Below are positions 42,901 to 52,574 of a DNA stretch of 64,000 nucleotides, piece after piece. The notes under the pieces are model-generated. The model worked only from the letters and a program-made list of their open reading frames with translations, was not told the origin of the DNA and did no database searches. This stretch comes from Amphiura filiformis (lineage: Eukaryota > Echinodermata > Ophiuroidea > Amphilepidida > Amphiuridae), in contig NC_092640.1 in NCBI RefSeq assembly GCF_039555335.1, positions 27,251,446 through 27,315,445 of the forward strand, written 5' to 3'. A program made the position numbers and the translations under genes. The first letter of the stretch is position 1; each line of letters begins with the position of its first letter.

Positions 42901-45900
42901 AGTATTACTGGGTTTTTGGACTAATGACACTTCAGACTATTAACCTGTAACCGCCATTTTCACAGTAAAGCCAAACAAAAAGAAATATATAAAGCGAAAT
43001 AAAACAATGCGGTAAAAAAGAAAGAAAACACAAACCAGATGAAAAACAATGAAAATAAATAAAAGGCAAATTATAATAATATCAATATAAAATAAAACCA
43101 CGCAATCTTTGCATAACTTACAGGACTTGTTGGTAAATCATTGGTGAAGCAGACCAGCTTATGACCGGTTGTCTTTAGATAGGTATTAAGCCAATTACAA
43201 ACTTCTTCACCGCAATTATATCCAGTACTATCTCTACCATAAAGTCTATTATGGGTAAATAATAATATTGCAATTTTAGAGTCTTGATAGCAATTCCCAC
43301 CTTTAAGGAAAATGAAAAAAAAAAAAAAAAAAGCCAACAAAACAAGAAACAAATATTGCCTTTATACTCTAATACCAAGCAAACAGAAATCGGTTTCAAA
43401 CGTTTTGAACGGGTGATATTTTTGGTTTTGGTAAAAACGTTTTAGATTAAATGTCGGTTTCTATAAAGGTCATGAAGAACATGTTTAAAATTTTATTACA
43501 AAATATTTTGTGCAAACATTTTTTGCCAAATATTTCGTCAACTCTTAACCCTAGAACTACCGAGTAACCTGGTCACTCTATAATGCTGCAGGGAACACAG
43601 TACTTTGACAATAGGATGAAAGACTCATTATTGATTAGGCGCGGATTTTAAAAGTACAGCTCCTGTGCGTGTATAGCCAAAAATTGGAATAGAATGTTTG
43701 GAATTTTGTAACTAAAATACTTGATGCATTTTGCAAAATGTGCTCTGACAAATCTATAAAGCATTTCATTAGCTTTAATTTGACATATTGCTTGACATGT
43801 TTGGAATTATGGTAAATCATAAAAAAATATTTATTATCGCAAATTAATTAATCAATATTATGTCCATTAATTAAAAATAAATACAAATATGCAATTTTTC
43901 TCTGACAGAATTGTAGGATTTGACAAGAGTCAATCTTTCCTGTAAGTTTGATTTTTATAACATATTTACTTTTGACGAAAAAAAAAAATTCATTTTTTTC
44001 ATACATTTCTTTTTATTATGCTAATTATATGAAAATGAACGAAAACGTGTCAAATTTTGCAACCTTATTAAAGATCAGAGTTTGATCAAAATATGTTGTA
44101 AGTGACATCTTTCACTTTAATCTAGATTTTAAATTATGTGTCAATCTGTCCAAAATTCAGTTTTGGGCATTTATGCTCTGTTGCACTGTAGACTTTCCTC
44201 AGCCCCAATAAACACGTGGGCGCTGTTACAAGTACCAGCAAAAAGTCATGGTCATTTGTGATGGTCGGTCCTACTATTGGGTAAGGCGCTCGCGTTTATT
44301 TCCCGGTTTGTTTATGCCTGCATGTGTATCCAGTATTACATGAAATTGGTGCCATTTGTGGTAATCATCGATTAAATAAGCCATCCAATCTTTTTTAGGC
44401 ATTCAAGGTGCATCGAGCCTTACCTGAAGTGAATGACATCATTGGTGATCGCCTGATGTAGCGGGAATTTGATAGTAGGCATCCCAGGTGCATCCAGCTG
44501 AAGAGATTTACCATAATCTGATTGGCTGGGATGAATCAAGGCGATGGCTCCGAACTGTCGCGTGGTTACTAAGGATTTATTCTCATCCAGGATCACGTAG
44601 TGTCTTGATAAGAGAAGAGAGTAACACAATATTGCTTGATTTTTTAATGGTTCTCCTTTGTAAAGAGGGAAACGTTACCAAGAAACAGTTCTACAATTGC
44701 ATGAAGGGACGGGATCCAAATGCAATTTTTAGGGGGGCTTACGGCCCTAAAGAAATAGCATCTACGGCACTGCACACAGTGCGCAACACCCATACTTGCC
44801 CACATTTTTAAGCAATCGTATAAATTATACATTGTGCTATTCACCCATTTGCCAGAGCCTCGATCTGGCAGCATACATGAATGGGAATTGAACCGATCAT
44901 ATAACATCGCGTAAAGTTACGTAATACTCCCTTTCATGTATATTGCCAGTTCGATGTTCTCCCCGCATATGAGCTCATATGGCGGAACCGTGCAATAGGC
45001 GGAATGATTGATCCAATGGTTGATCCATACACCCCTATGTAAGACATGGAGTAAAGATTTTAAATGTAGTCACACATTCAGGTAACATCATTTGAAATTC
45101 ACACTCCCTGAGTGAAAGATTAAGGGGCTGGCATTTTCTTCGGAAGGGAAGGGGGTTATGAATATGTCAGTGACCGGGGCCAATATTTTTATCCGGGGAT
45201 TTTATGAACCTCCTATCCGGGATTAAATTTTCTTTATGATTCTTGGGTTGAAAACGTTTTTGAAAAATGGCGCGTGGGCCGCGTAAAAAATATGATTATA
45301 GTGTGAAGAATGCACGCACAGCGAACGAAGAAAAAGCCCCAGAACTCTTTTAAATATTCTATGACCGATTGACCCCACAGTATATTCACTGAGACTAATA
45401 TATCTGATGAGTCTCAGATTATGTCCACTCCGAAGAAAATAGCAGCCATTAAGGTCGATGTCTCCCACAGGTGGTATACCGTAAAAACTCGATAGTTAGC
45501 ATATGTGCTTACTATCGAGCGCTTTTAAAAATGCAAACATGAAATGCCCCATCCACAAAAGTGTAAAGGGTTTTGAGCAAGTCATCGAAACACATAGTTA
45601 TAATACGAGCCTGCACATTTGTGTCTCAACCCTATTAGCTCAGTTGGTAAAGCGCATGACTTTGCTACAATTTCATGTTTTCAAAAGCGCTCGATAGTAA
45701 GCATAGGCTATATGCTAACTATCGGGTTTTTACGGTATGGATTTCAACAGCTGTAATAGCCCATTTTAAATCAGCCGTACCTGTCACAGACCCCCTCATT
45801 GCTTTTTATTCCAAGCCTCGTACACGTCGCTTCAGTTATTTCAATTCCTCGACACGCCTTCACAGGATGTACAAAGATACGACCGATTTTACCCACTTCT

Positions 45901-46007
45901 TGCCACAAATTTCGAGTTATAGATTTCTGCTGTCCATACTTGTATAGTCCATATACAGCTATTCCTGCAACGCAACCCGCCGCTATAGCTCGCCAAGTAT
46001 CCGACAT
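36821..46007 (-). CDS. mtarc: mARC-B: mitochondrial amidoxime reducing component, MOSC family (7 exons)
   Basis: Exons are 45781-46007, 44424-44603, 43122-43245, 41926-42072, 40495-40559, 39422-39490 and 36821-36935. They total 927 nt: 308 residues plus a stop, with all junctions GT-AG and the same phases as copy A. The architecture is the same: an N-terminal anchor (AIAAGCVAGIAVYGLYKYG), MOSC_N with VHPVKACRG, and MOSC with NFRPNF and the RC..TTVDPETG cysteine motif. Differences include YQDKALYHLFTEVS in exon 4, GIACDESLETL in exon 6 and VAVADSVYVAN at the C-terminus (Asp-Ser after Ala where A and C have Gly). No disabling change was found. It is the middle gene of the tandem set. Its upstream region holds a three-unit tandem repeat. 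Confidence 0.88.
36992..37370. mobile_element. AAACGTTTT-family MITE, right end missing
   Basis: Starts CCCAGCAAACACAAAAT like the complete copy at 61656-62062 and carries TCGGGTTATATAAAGG and several AAACGTTTT palindromes, but lacks the terminal TGTTTGCTGGG. It starts about 57 nt upstream (in the mRNA sense) of the exon 7 acceptor of mARC-B. Confidence 0.65.
37717..37890. repeat. Intronic segment conserved between mARC-A and mARC-B
   Basis: Shares GATCTCCCGTACAACAAA and ACAAACTTGCCCGCCTA with 22190-22365 of mARC-A, in the last intron of both genes. Both copies can be read on the plus strand as FDTNLPAY, but flanking frames diverge, so coding is doubtful. Confidence 0.55.
37899..38145. mobile_element. 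G/C-armed MITE, 247 bp, CTA duplication
   Basis: Ends GGGACCGTTCACAAACACTT and the complement; CTA repeats on both flanks. Inner arms GGCCTGATGCAAAA are inverted. A second copy starts at 63836 and runs to the window edge. Confidence 0.8.
38146..39421. other. mARC-B intron 6, unassigned part
   Basis: No gene is seen. It includes a small hairpin near 38693 (GGAACAGACT/AGTCTGTTCC) and, at about 39160-39330, a segment shared with the exon 6 flank of copies A and C. Confidence 0.5.
39422..39490 (-). CDS. mtarc: mARC-B exon 6 (Mo-binding cysteine)
   Basis: 69 nt; acceptor ATTTTAG|G, donor AAAAC|GTAAG. Encodes CIRTTVDPETGIACDESLET with the conserved first Cys. Confidence 0.9.
39577..39762. mobile_element. 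Short MITE in mARC-B intron 5
   Basis: Ends TGCAGTTGAAACCCATACACC and GGTGTATGGATTTCAACTGCA are inverted. Single-ended relics occur near 45030, 45737 and 56849. Confidence 0.65.
39998..40354 (-). mobile_element. tRNA-derived SINE, second family (copy 2)
   Basis: Matches 29207-29528 along its length (GACCACTACGGCCCA, CAGCTCCCCGAGT, TAGCAGTAAGTTCCTTGTCC). The minus-strand tRNA head is slightly more decayed. It lies in mARC-B intron 5, not the same intron as copy 1, so the two are separate insertions. Confidence 0.7.
40495..40559 (-). CDS. mtarc: mARC-B exon 5
   Basis: 65 nt; acceptor TTTGCAG|GAT, donor GGACG|GTAAGT. Encodes DNWKYIKIGDNVILRKTNLC. Confidence 0.9.
41127..41262. mobile_element. 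Near-perfect hairpin MITE, about 136 bp
   Basis: GTGATACAAGAATATATTGC pairs with its complement near 41222-41250 around a centre at TCTTCGA. ATATTGCACTCG occurs twice in the left arm and complemented twice in the right. Confidence 0.75.
41310..41420 (+). pseudogene. LINE RT scrap in mARC-B intron 4
   Basis: Reads CSGVPQGSIMGPLL, the RT GVPQGS motif. It is orthologous in position and sequence (ATGAGACCAAT, CTCAAGGCTCTATCA) to the scrap at 27250-27430. Confidence 0.65.
41795..41915. repeat. Low-complexity A/C-rich tract
   Basis: Runs of CAAAA and AAACAAAC units over about 120 bp in mARC-B intron 4. Open frames across it are artefacts of composition. Confidence 0.7.
41926..42072 (-). CDS. mtarc: mARC-B exon 4
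   Basis: 147 nt; acceptor TTGCAG|AGC, donor GAGGAG|GTAAG. Encodes SIYQDKALYHLFTEVS and NFRPNFLVQGQG. It has no acceptor array, so it shows the likely ancestral arrangement. Confidence 0.9.
42695..42900. repeat. Degenerate telomere-like TTAGGG tract
   Basis: GGTTAGGGTTAATGTTAG, GTAGGGTTTAGG, TTAAGTTTAGGGTAGG and similar words follow one another on the plus strand. The pattern is an interstitial, decayed (TTAGGG)n tract. Confidence 0.6.
43122..43245 (-). CDS. mtarc: mARC-B exon 3
   Basis: 124 nt; acceptor CATAATAG|A, donor AGTCCT|GTAAGT. Encodes LYGRDSTGYNCGEEVCNW and HKLVCFTNDLPTSP. Confidence 0.88.
43376..43560. mobile_element. AAACGTTTT-family MITE, partial
   Basis: The left end AAGCAAACAGAAATCGG is degenerate, followed by AACGTTTTGAA and TTTTGGTAAAAACGTTTTAG as in other copies. 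The right half is absent. Confidence 0.5.
43561..44420. other. mARC-B intron 2, unassigned part
   Basis: AT-rich intronic DNA. No gene or well-formed repeat was found, apart from a weak exon 2-like scrap near its right end. Confidence 0.45.
44424..44603 (-). CDS. mtarc: mARC-B exon 2
   Basis: 180 nt; acceptor CTTATCAAG|A, donor TTCAG|GTAAGG. Encodes HYVILDENKSLVTTRQFGAI and QLDAPGMPTIKFPLHQ. Confidence 0.9.
45477..45737. mobile_element. MITE with tRNA A-box-like core (copy 2), 261 bp
   Basis: Ends TACCGTAAAAACTCGATAGT and the complement give arms of about 55 bp, both including TACTATCGAGCGCTTTT. The core holds ATTAGCTCAGTTGGTAAAGC (A-box-like); no matching B-box was found. It lies in mARC-B intron 1, 40 bp from exon 1. 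Confidence 0.8.
45781..46007 (-). CDS. mtarc: mARC-B exon 1
   Basis: The ATG is at 46007; donor GACAG|GTACGG. 227 nt, one codon shorter than A and C (TRLGIKSN against TKLYGIKSN). Confidence 0.9.
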
Positions 46008-46274
46008 TTTGATTTGTGTATTAAGTAGGGGCCTATTTGTTGTTTAACCTTGAACTTGATACAATACTGTTGTGCAGTCAATCCATAATAACAAAATACC
46101 AGTTCTGAAATGCGTGAACACAATAAACAAAAACAGCACACATGCTATCACCAGAGCGCAATGTATGACCGGGCTGTAATCGACGTTAACCTTTGCCCCG
46201 GGTGGCCCCGACCTACATTGCGTATCACCATTTACCATTGCGAGCCAAGCAGGGAAAAGTTGAGTATCACCATA

Positions 46275-46700
46275 GTTATGGCGGTTTTCGGACTTGTTTT
46301 TTTCTTTCTAAACATCCTCGTACGTATCATTCTTCCTTAAATTTTCTCGGTTTGTAACAAGGCGGTTCTCGAAAGCAATGGGACAGCGCTATTTTGGGAA
46401 TATAATTACGCTATTAGCGGGAATAAGGGCTAAACAATGCGTTATTGAAATGATGGCATTGTTTGGAAGCTTTTGGACTTGAGTATTTTCGGACAGCGTT
46501 ACGTAGTTAGGGCGGTTTTCGGACTTGTTTTTTGTTATAAACATCCTCGTATACGTATCATTCTCGGTTTATCATGTTTATATGAAAGCGGTTCTCGAAA
46601 GAAATGGCGCAGCGCGAGGAGCGCGAGCCCCGAAAGGTTAAGTGCAACCGTAGTTAGTGCGGTTTTCGTTTTTTTTGTTATAAACACCCTCGTACGTATC
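46275..46700. repeat. Three-unit imperfect tandem repeat upstream of mARC-B
   Basis: GCGGTTTTCG, then ATAAACATCCTCGTA and CGTATCATTCT, recur near 46280, 46511 and 46660. It begins about 270 bp upstream of the mARC-B ATG, in the promoter direction. Confidence 0.65.
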
Positions 46701-46719
46701 ATTCTTACTTGAATTTTCT

Positions 46720-49199
46720 TTCCACAAATAGCGCTTACTGAAAGCAACTCAGATATTGTCATCATTGCTTTTATAAATTGCACAAATTGCAACACCTGTG
46801 GCTATTTCTATTTGTGGGACTGCTTAGTATTCCCTTTCGTTTTTCTTCTCTTTTGTATTAAATGACATTCACTAACAGAATGTTTTTTGATAAACAATTC
46901 ACACCAGCTATGCCATTCCATAAAACACAACACATTCCAGTGACTGCTCTTTATTTATTCTATGGTGTTAAAAGAGTTACCTTTATGCCTAAGTCAACCC
47001 AGAGAATCTTCTCAGGTAGACTTCTTAGCTATCTACATATTCATTATCATGTTGCTAACAATGGTATATGGAATGAATATTCACTGAAGTGGAATTATCG
47101 AGCACAAGTGGATTGCCTAGATTGGCATCAATTCTGTCATTAAGCTCGAACACAGGACACATTGAAAAAATATTACACTGTATCGATGTATTTATTTGAG
47201 GAGATTATACTCAAGATTAAACATTACCTTTTCCATTTCATCTTGTAAAAACAAATAAACCATATACAACAAATTACAACAAATTCATTTATTTTGACTC
47301 GCCGTATTATGTAAGATAACGGTTCAAAACAAACCATTACCAGAAATAATCGGTGTCTTGTTATGGTTATGCTTTGATTCGCATGTTAGTCGCTCGAAAG
47401 GCTTGACTCTTTCTACATGTGAATTACACCCCAACAAGACACATTGTTTCTCATCATTATCTAATACGTACACCACATTTCGCCATACATTTCGCCATTA
47501 CATTAGACCCACCAAAGATTACTGTTTCGTTTTTATGGTAATCTAATCTTTTATTTCCTGAAAAAACATTTGGGGTCTAATGTCGATTATTTACATACTT
47601 GATCAAAACATCGAACGTGTATACAAGAAAAATGGTAGGTTCCTCCAAGGAGGATAGATAGAAAGGAGAAAAAATATATAGATTACGTAATGCTTTGTTC
47701 CTTTGATGCCGATTAGAGATTGCGACAGGCTATTCATAAAAGTGGTACCATTGTTTCAAGCAAAGGGCAGTGAAGGGGTTCCGCCATTAAATTGGTCACT
47801 GATCCGGCATCATATTAACGCTTTACCCAACAGGCGAGTATAAGTAAGTGACCACAATAGAGGCCCTGCATGAAATTATCGATTGGCTCCAAACAAAGGA
47901 TTTGAACCGGTGTCCTTCACCGTAGTTATGGCGGAGAGCAGTCCATTCAATCAAATGTTGTCATCAACCTATTTGATCGTAGTGCAGGGTTATGTGTGTG
48001 AGACGAACTGTCACGGTAGATTGCAAGCATGCTTTTGTTGAATGCATTTGAGTAGTCCGCCATATTTACGGGATGATACGTCACATGCAAGGCCTCTATA
48101 CAGTCATGTGTAAGGGCAGTCATGTGTAAAGTGGTACCATTGTACTCACGTATCCCAAATGTGCGCTTGTGCGGGTCTGAAGTCTATAATGGAGGGTTTA
48201 GTTGTCGATATAATCTTTTTTTTCACCCACCTGACTTTAGACGCTTCATTTAAATAAATTGAATGCCCCTGCTGATCGACTACACATCAGAATGTATTAG
48301 CTGCCAGGTTCACATTTCTATAGTATTCTATAATGGTAATCGCTGCGTATACATGTAAGTATAAGTATAGGCCTATAAAGGTTTTTTTTTTACAAAAAAT
48401 GTCCATTTATCTTTTATTTTAAGAAGGAGATTGGCATAGAAATAGCGGCGGTGGAAGGGGGTGGGCAGATTCTCCCCTGTGAGAAGTCTTGAGAGGGACA
48501 TGAGGGAGGCAAAGGGGAGGAGGGATATGGAGAATGAGGGGGCTACAGGAAGGGAGAAAGAGGACAAATTAATGAAGAGAAAGAAATAATGAGAAGTAAA
48601 TAAAATAATAGAATGATAAGGACATATTTATATTGGAAGTGTAGGCCTAGGAAAGAATAAATACAGAGAAAGAAAAGAAAGGAAAATAACTGTAATAATA
48701 ATAATTATAAAACACATAACAGCACTAAGCAGCCATTCGATGACATTAATGCCGTTGTTCGTTACGTAATTAATGAGCCCAGTCAGATGTATTTCGCACC
48801 TGCCAAGCACAAGTCACCCAATTTCGAAAACTGGACGATGAATGTACACTCTCATGAATATTGATTGGCAACATTTTCCAATATGTCAGCGCTCTAATCG
48901 GAAACAATAGAACAATAGACCCTGCAGAGCGTTGGGTTCCTGTATAGTATTTTACTGACCATGGAAATGTACTGCGACACGAGCACGTGTCAAAATCGAT
49001 ATAATGTATTGTCCATATAGACGCCCATTTATCATGTTTATTGTTGGATTATTTTGTATATAGAACACGCAGTTAACAACAATTGAGCGCTATTAATACA
49101 CATTAATGTTTTTAGGCAAATAAAATTCCAAAATATGGTACGTTTTCTGCCTTTGCTTGTCACGTGGTAGGCCTATGTTGAAGTTGTGATTATATCTTC
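46720..49199. other. Intergenic region between mARC-C and mARC-B
   Basis: No gene is recognised. At about 47840-48095 lies a repeat (GTTGTCATCAACCT, GCCATATTTACGG, and GATTTGAACCGGTGTCCTTC, which looks like a B-box) that recurs inverted at about 54560-54785. A purine-rich stretch (GAGG/GAAA) spans about 48420-48690. Confidence 0.5.
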
Positions 49200-49689
49200 A
49201 AACAACATTCTTTTTCATTTTAGACTTTTTATAGTCTATATTTTCTTCATTTCAGCTTAATTTAGCAGTTGTCATGGTTGTGTGCAAATTCCTATTACTA
49301 TTAGATACGTTGTAATAAAACATGATTTTAAACATTTGTATATTACTTTTCTCTGAGGGCTTGCAGCAAAATTGATATTTTATTTTCCTTGGTATGGGTT
49401 TGTGGCTAGTAGTCAGGTAATGATGATGATATGATTTCAGATATGCAAACTGTAAATACAGTTTGCATATCTGAAGTCAGCTGATAATACACACTAAGCT
49501 AGCTGAATATTAAACATGTTTTTATACTTATCAAAAGGCTTATCACACCAAGCCCTAGTATTTCATACTTATAGCAGAAGACATCATTGACCAAACACAT
49601 TGTAAAATATTATTTCGATCAACAAAAATCTGAAATTTATTATGTAGAAGTAAATACTAAGGAAAAATAAAATATCGGGATCAAAAAAA

Positions 49690-49775
49690 AAAAAGGTAGC
49701 ATGTAGTATTCGAACCCGTGCGGTTAACTTTTCCGTTTAATTGGTACGCGCTCTACCAATTGAGCTATTTTAAAT
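49690..49775 (-). repeat. tRNA-like unit 1
   Basis: The minus strand has A-box TAGCTCAATTGGTAGAGCG and B-box GGGTTCGAATAC at tRNA spacing. The acceptor ends do not pair convincingly, so a functional tRNA is unlikely. Confidence 0.55.
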
Positions 49776-49778
49776 CTC

Positions 49779-49779
<1 letters not shown>

Positions 49780-49822
<43 letters not shown>

Positions 49823-49874
49823 GGAAAGATGGAATGATAGAAAGATAGAAAGAAAGAAAGAAAGAAAGAAAGAA
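49780..49874. repeat. (GAAA)n microsatellite, interrupted
   Basis: AAAG tetranucleotide runs interrupted by GATGGAAAGATGG. The same pattern, longer, is at 51218-51334. Confidence 0.9.
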
Positions 49875-49944
49875 GTTGAGGTAAAAAAGCTTTTAAACAT
49901 ATCGTACAGAAGAGGATAGGAAAAGTAATATTATTAAAAGATAG

Positions 49945-50040
49945 CGCTACAGAAGATTCGAACTCATGGCTATCATTATACCCTTTAGTTCACAAGTCAC
50001 AGCCTCTACCGCTGCAACACGAGGAACTCTCTGAACATTT
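49945..50040 (-). repeat. tRNA-like unit 2
   Basis: The minus strand has TGCAGCGGTAGAGG and GAGTTCGAATCTTC at roughly tRNA spacing. The cloverleaf is poor. Confidence 0.4.
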
Positions 50041-50284
50041 AATCGATTTATAATGTATATTAACTTATTCAATGTACGTATGGTCCGTGGCGGCGTGATA
50101 GAAAACTTAACTGAAACGTATCACGTTTACTCCGAATATATTTGTTGGCAATGTATTGTAAAAATAAAATTGGAATTTTGATTCATTAACTTCCCCACGG
50201 TCGACAAAATTTAAAGAAAGAAAATTACATTGATTTCTTTTTAAACTGATTGTGTCGACCGTTAGCGTTATACTTGGAAAAATG

Positions 50285-50367
50285 GAAAAAAATGCCGGGA
50301 ATTGAACCCACGCCCTTCCGTTAACTGTCAGTCTCCTTATCCACTGAGCTATTGGGGTGTTGTAATT
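50285..50367 (-). repeat. tRNA-like unit 3
   Basis: The minus strand has CAATAGCTCAGTGGATAAGG and GGGTTCAATTCCCGG. The T-arm is well formed but the anticodon and acceptor arms are not. It probably derives from a tRNA gene. Confidence 0.5.
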
Positions 50368-50635
50368 TTACGTGCACCTTTGTACTATAGATTCATTATA
50401 AACGAATAAAAAGTGTTTAAAACTAATCCACTTGTTTTATGCAATAATAATTGGCTTATTGAATAGAGAACCACGGTATTCAGACCTGTTCTTCACAAAT
50501 TAGATTCCAAAACTTGACATAAATAGAAAAATGCACGGTATGCAAGCGAGTAAACAGTATAGAGACATAGTATTAAAATCTTTATTGTGTCTGCATACCG
50601 TAAAACTCGTACATTGATATGGTCTAAATTATCCC

Positions 50636-50732
50636 AAACAAATCAAGTAACATTAAATAGCTCAATTGGTAGAGCGCGTACCAATTAAACGGGAAGTTGA
50701 TTGCACCAGTTCGAATCCTACATGCTCCTTTT
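50636..50732 (+). repeat. tRNA-like unit 4
   Basis: Plus-strand inverted counterpart of unit 1: A-box TAGCTCAATTGGTAGAGCG and a slightly decayed B-box AGTTCGAATCC. Confidence 0.55.
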
Positions 50733-51129
50733 CTTTATCCCGATATTTAATTTTTCCTTAGTATTTACTTCTACAGAATAAATTTCAGATTTTTGTTGAT
50801 CGAAATAATATTTTACAATGTGTTTGGTCAATGATGTCTTCTGCTATAAGTATGAAATACTAGGGCTTGGTGTGATAAGCCTTTTGATAAGTATGAAAAC
50901 ATGTTTAATATTCAGCTAGCTTAGTATGTATTATCAGCTGACTTCAGATATGCAAACTGTAAAGACAGTACAGTTTGCATATCTGAAGTCAGCCCTAGTA
51001 TTTCATACTTATAGCAGAAGACATCATTGACCAAACACATTGTAAAATATTATTTCGATCAACAAAATCTGAAATTTATTCTGTAGAAGTAAATACTAAG
51101 GAAAAATAAAATATCGGGATCAAAATAAA

Positions 51130-51213
51130 AAAGGTAGCATGTAGTATTCGAACCCGTGCGGTTAACTTTTCCGTTTAATTGGTACGCGCTCTACCAATTG
51201 AGCTATTTTAAAT
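51130..51213 (-). repeat. tRNA-like unit 5
   Basis: Direct repeat of unit 1 with the same A- and B-boxes, lying against the second (GAAA)n tract. Confidence 0.55.
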
Positions 51214-51217
51214 CTCA

Positions 51218-51284
51218 GAAAGAAAGAAAGAAATAAAGAAAGAAAGAAAGAAAGAAAGATGGAAAGATGGAAAGATAGAAAGAT

Positions 51285-51334
<50 letters not shown>
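51218..51334. repeat. (GAAA)n microsatellite
   Basis: About 115 bp of AAAG units with GATGGAAAGATGG interruptions, matching 49780-49874. Confidence 0.9.
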
Positions 51335-51364
51335 CTGATAAAATCATCTGACATCAGTTGTATT

Positions 51365-51453
51365 ATCCATCGTCATCATCATCATCATCGTCATCGTCAT
51401 CATTATCATCATCATCGTCGTCGTCGTCGTCATCATCATCATATCATCATCAT
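51365..51453. repeat. (CAT/CGT)n trinucleotide microsatellite
   Basis: TCATCATCATCGTCGTCGTC-type repeats. The opposite palindrome arm has only about three ATG units at 49422, so this arm expanded after the palindrome formed. Confidence 0.85.
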
Positions 51454-51703
51454 TACCTGACTACTAGCCACAAACCCATACCAAGGAAAATAAAATATCA
51501 ATTTTGCTGCAAGCCCTCAGAGAAAAGTAATATACAAATGTTTAAAATCATGTTTTATTACAACGTATCTAATAGTAATAGGAATTTGCACACAACCATG
51601 ACAACTGCTAAATTAAGCTGAAATGAAGAAAAATAGACTATAAAAAAGTCTAAAATGAAAATAAATGTTGTTTTCAAATAAGTTTCAAATGGATTCCAAC
51701 AAG

Positions 51704-51786
51704 ACAAGTGGCCGAGTGGTCTAAGGCGCTGGGTTCATAGTGTGTCCAAAGCGGTGCGCCGTGAGTTCGAACCCCGCCTCCGCCAA
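51704..51786 (+). tRNA. tRNA-Leu/Ser-like pseudogene
   Basis: TGGCCGAGTGGTCTAAGGCG (A-box of class II tRNAs) is followed at tRNA distance by GAGTTCGAACCCCGC (B-box), a 3' end CCGCCA and then a T run. The 5' acceptor strand does not pair with CTCCGCC and the anticodon stem is poor, so it is probably a pseudogene or the head of a SINE. Confidence 0.4.
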
Positions 51787-52465
51787 ATTTAATTTTACTT
51801 TTTTTTTTAAATTTCATATGGGGAAATGTGACTGGGAGAATTTATGTAAGGTGTGGAGTGGTGTGTCTAATACGTAATCTTATATTATATTTCATCAATA
51901 CCATAATGATCGACCTACGCGCTGTGGGTTGACATGCTGTTACATAAAAACCTCACGTCAAGTCGAAGATTTTCTCACATTTAATTGCTAATCCTCCAAC
52001 ATTAATTTGAAATATAGTCATGTTAGGAACTCACCTAAAATGGTCACTCGAATGGCCAGTTTTGTATTTAAATGGCTAAAACTGGGCATACGAGTTCTGC
52101 CCACTCGCCTTGAAGTTTAAATATACGATTTATGTTAAATGTTAATTCTGGCACATAAAACACAATATAAGTAAATTTTTATTTTTATTTTTCTGCTGTT
52201 AATGCACAGTTAGGCCTATGCCATGTCGTTAAAAAATGCCAGGAAGGTTTTATTTCCGTTTTAAGGTGGAATTACGAAATAAAATTTCTTGACCGTCAAC
52301 CACAGAAGGTATGTTCAAAGGTGCATCCTTTATTTATTTGAAGATGGTATCTCTAGGAATTCTCTTCATATAAAGTTCGGTGTAAAAACCCTCTTCTGAA
52401 GTATTGCCTGCAAAGTCGTGGAAAATAACAGACAGTCCAACATTTAAATGGGAAGCTGAAGTTGT
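51787..52465. other. mARC-C 3' flank
   Basis: The right part is the mARC-C 3' UTR, sharing AAATGGGAAGCTGAAGTTG with mARC-A. A minus-strand AATAAA at about 52330-52335, roughly 135 nt past the stop, is a likely poly(A) signal. Nothing else is recognised. Confidence 0.5.
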
Positions 52466-52574
52466 TCAATTAGCTATGCAAACGGAATCTCCAACTGCAA
52501 CTTTGCCTTCAGCTTCAAGATTCATGTAGATACCAAAGCCAGGAGAGGGGTGTGAGGCATCTACTTTGCGGAAC
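52466..52574 (-). CDS. mtarc: mARC-C exon 7 (terminal)
   Basis: 109 nt; acceptor ATTTTCAG|G, TGA at 52466-52468. Encodes FRKVDASHPSPGFGIYMNLE and VAVGDSVCIAN, the shortest of the three terminal exons. Confidence 0.88.

Larger units (their letters stand above)
49200..51674. mobile_element. 2.5-kb compound palindrome with tRNA-like units
   Basis: Outer arms about 49200-49437 and 51440-51674 are reverse complements (CATTTTAGACTTTTTATAGT and its complement). Inner block 49460-49780 is inverted at about 50640-50990 and repeated directly at about 50990-51220. Each inner block ends with a tRNA-like sequence and, twice, a (GAAA)n tract. No protein gene is seen. Confidence 0.8.

Noticed and set aside
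49690-49775. Functional tRNA gene
   Set aside because: A- and B-boxes are present but the acceptor and anticodon stems do not pair; repeated copies in a palindrome point to tRNA-derived repeats.
51162-51621. Open frames rich in Phe/Leu/Ser or poly-Ser
   Set aside because: They are translations of (GAAA)n and (CAT)n microsatellites.
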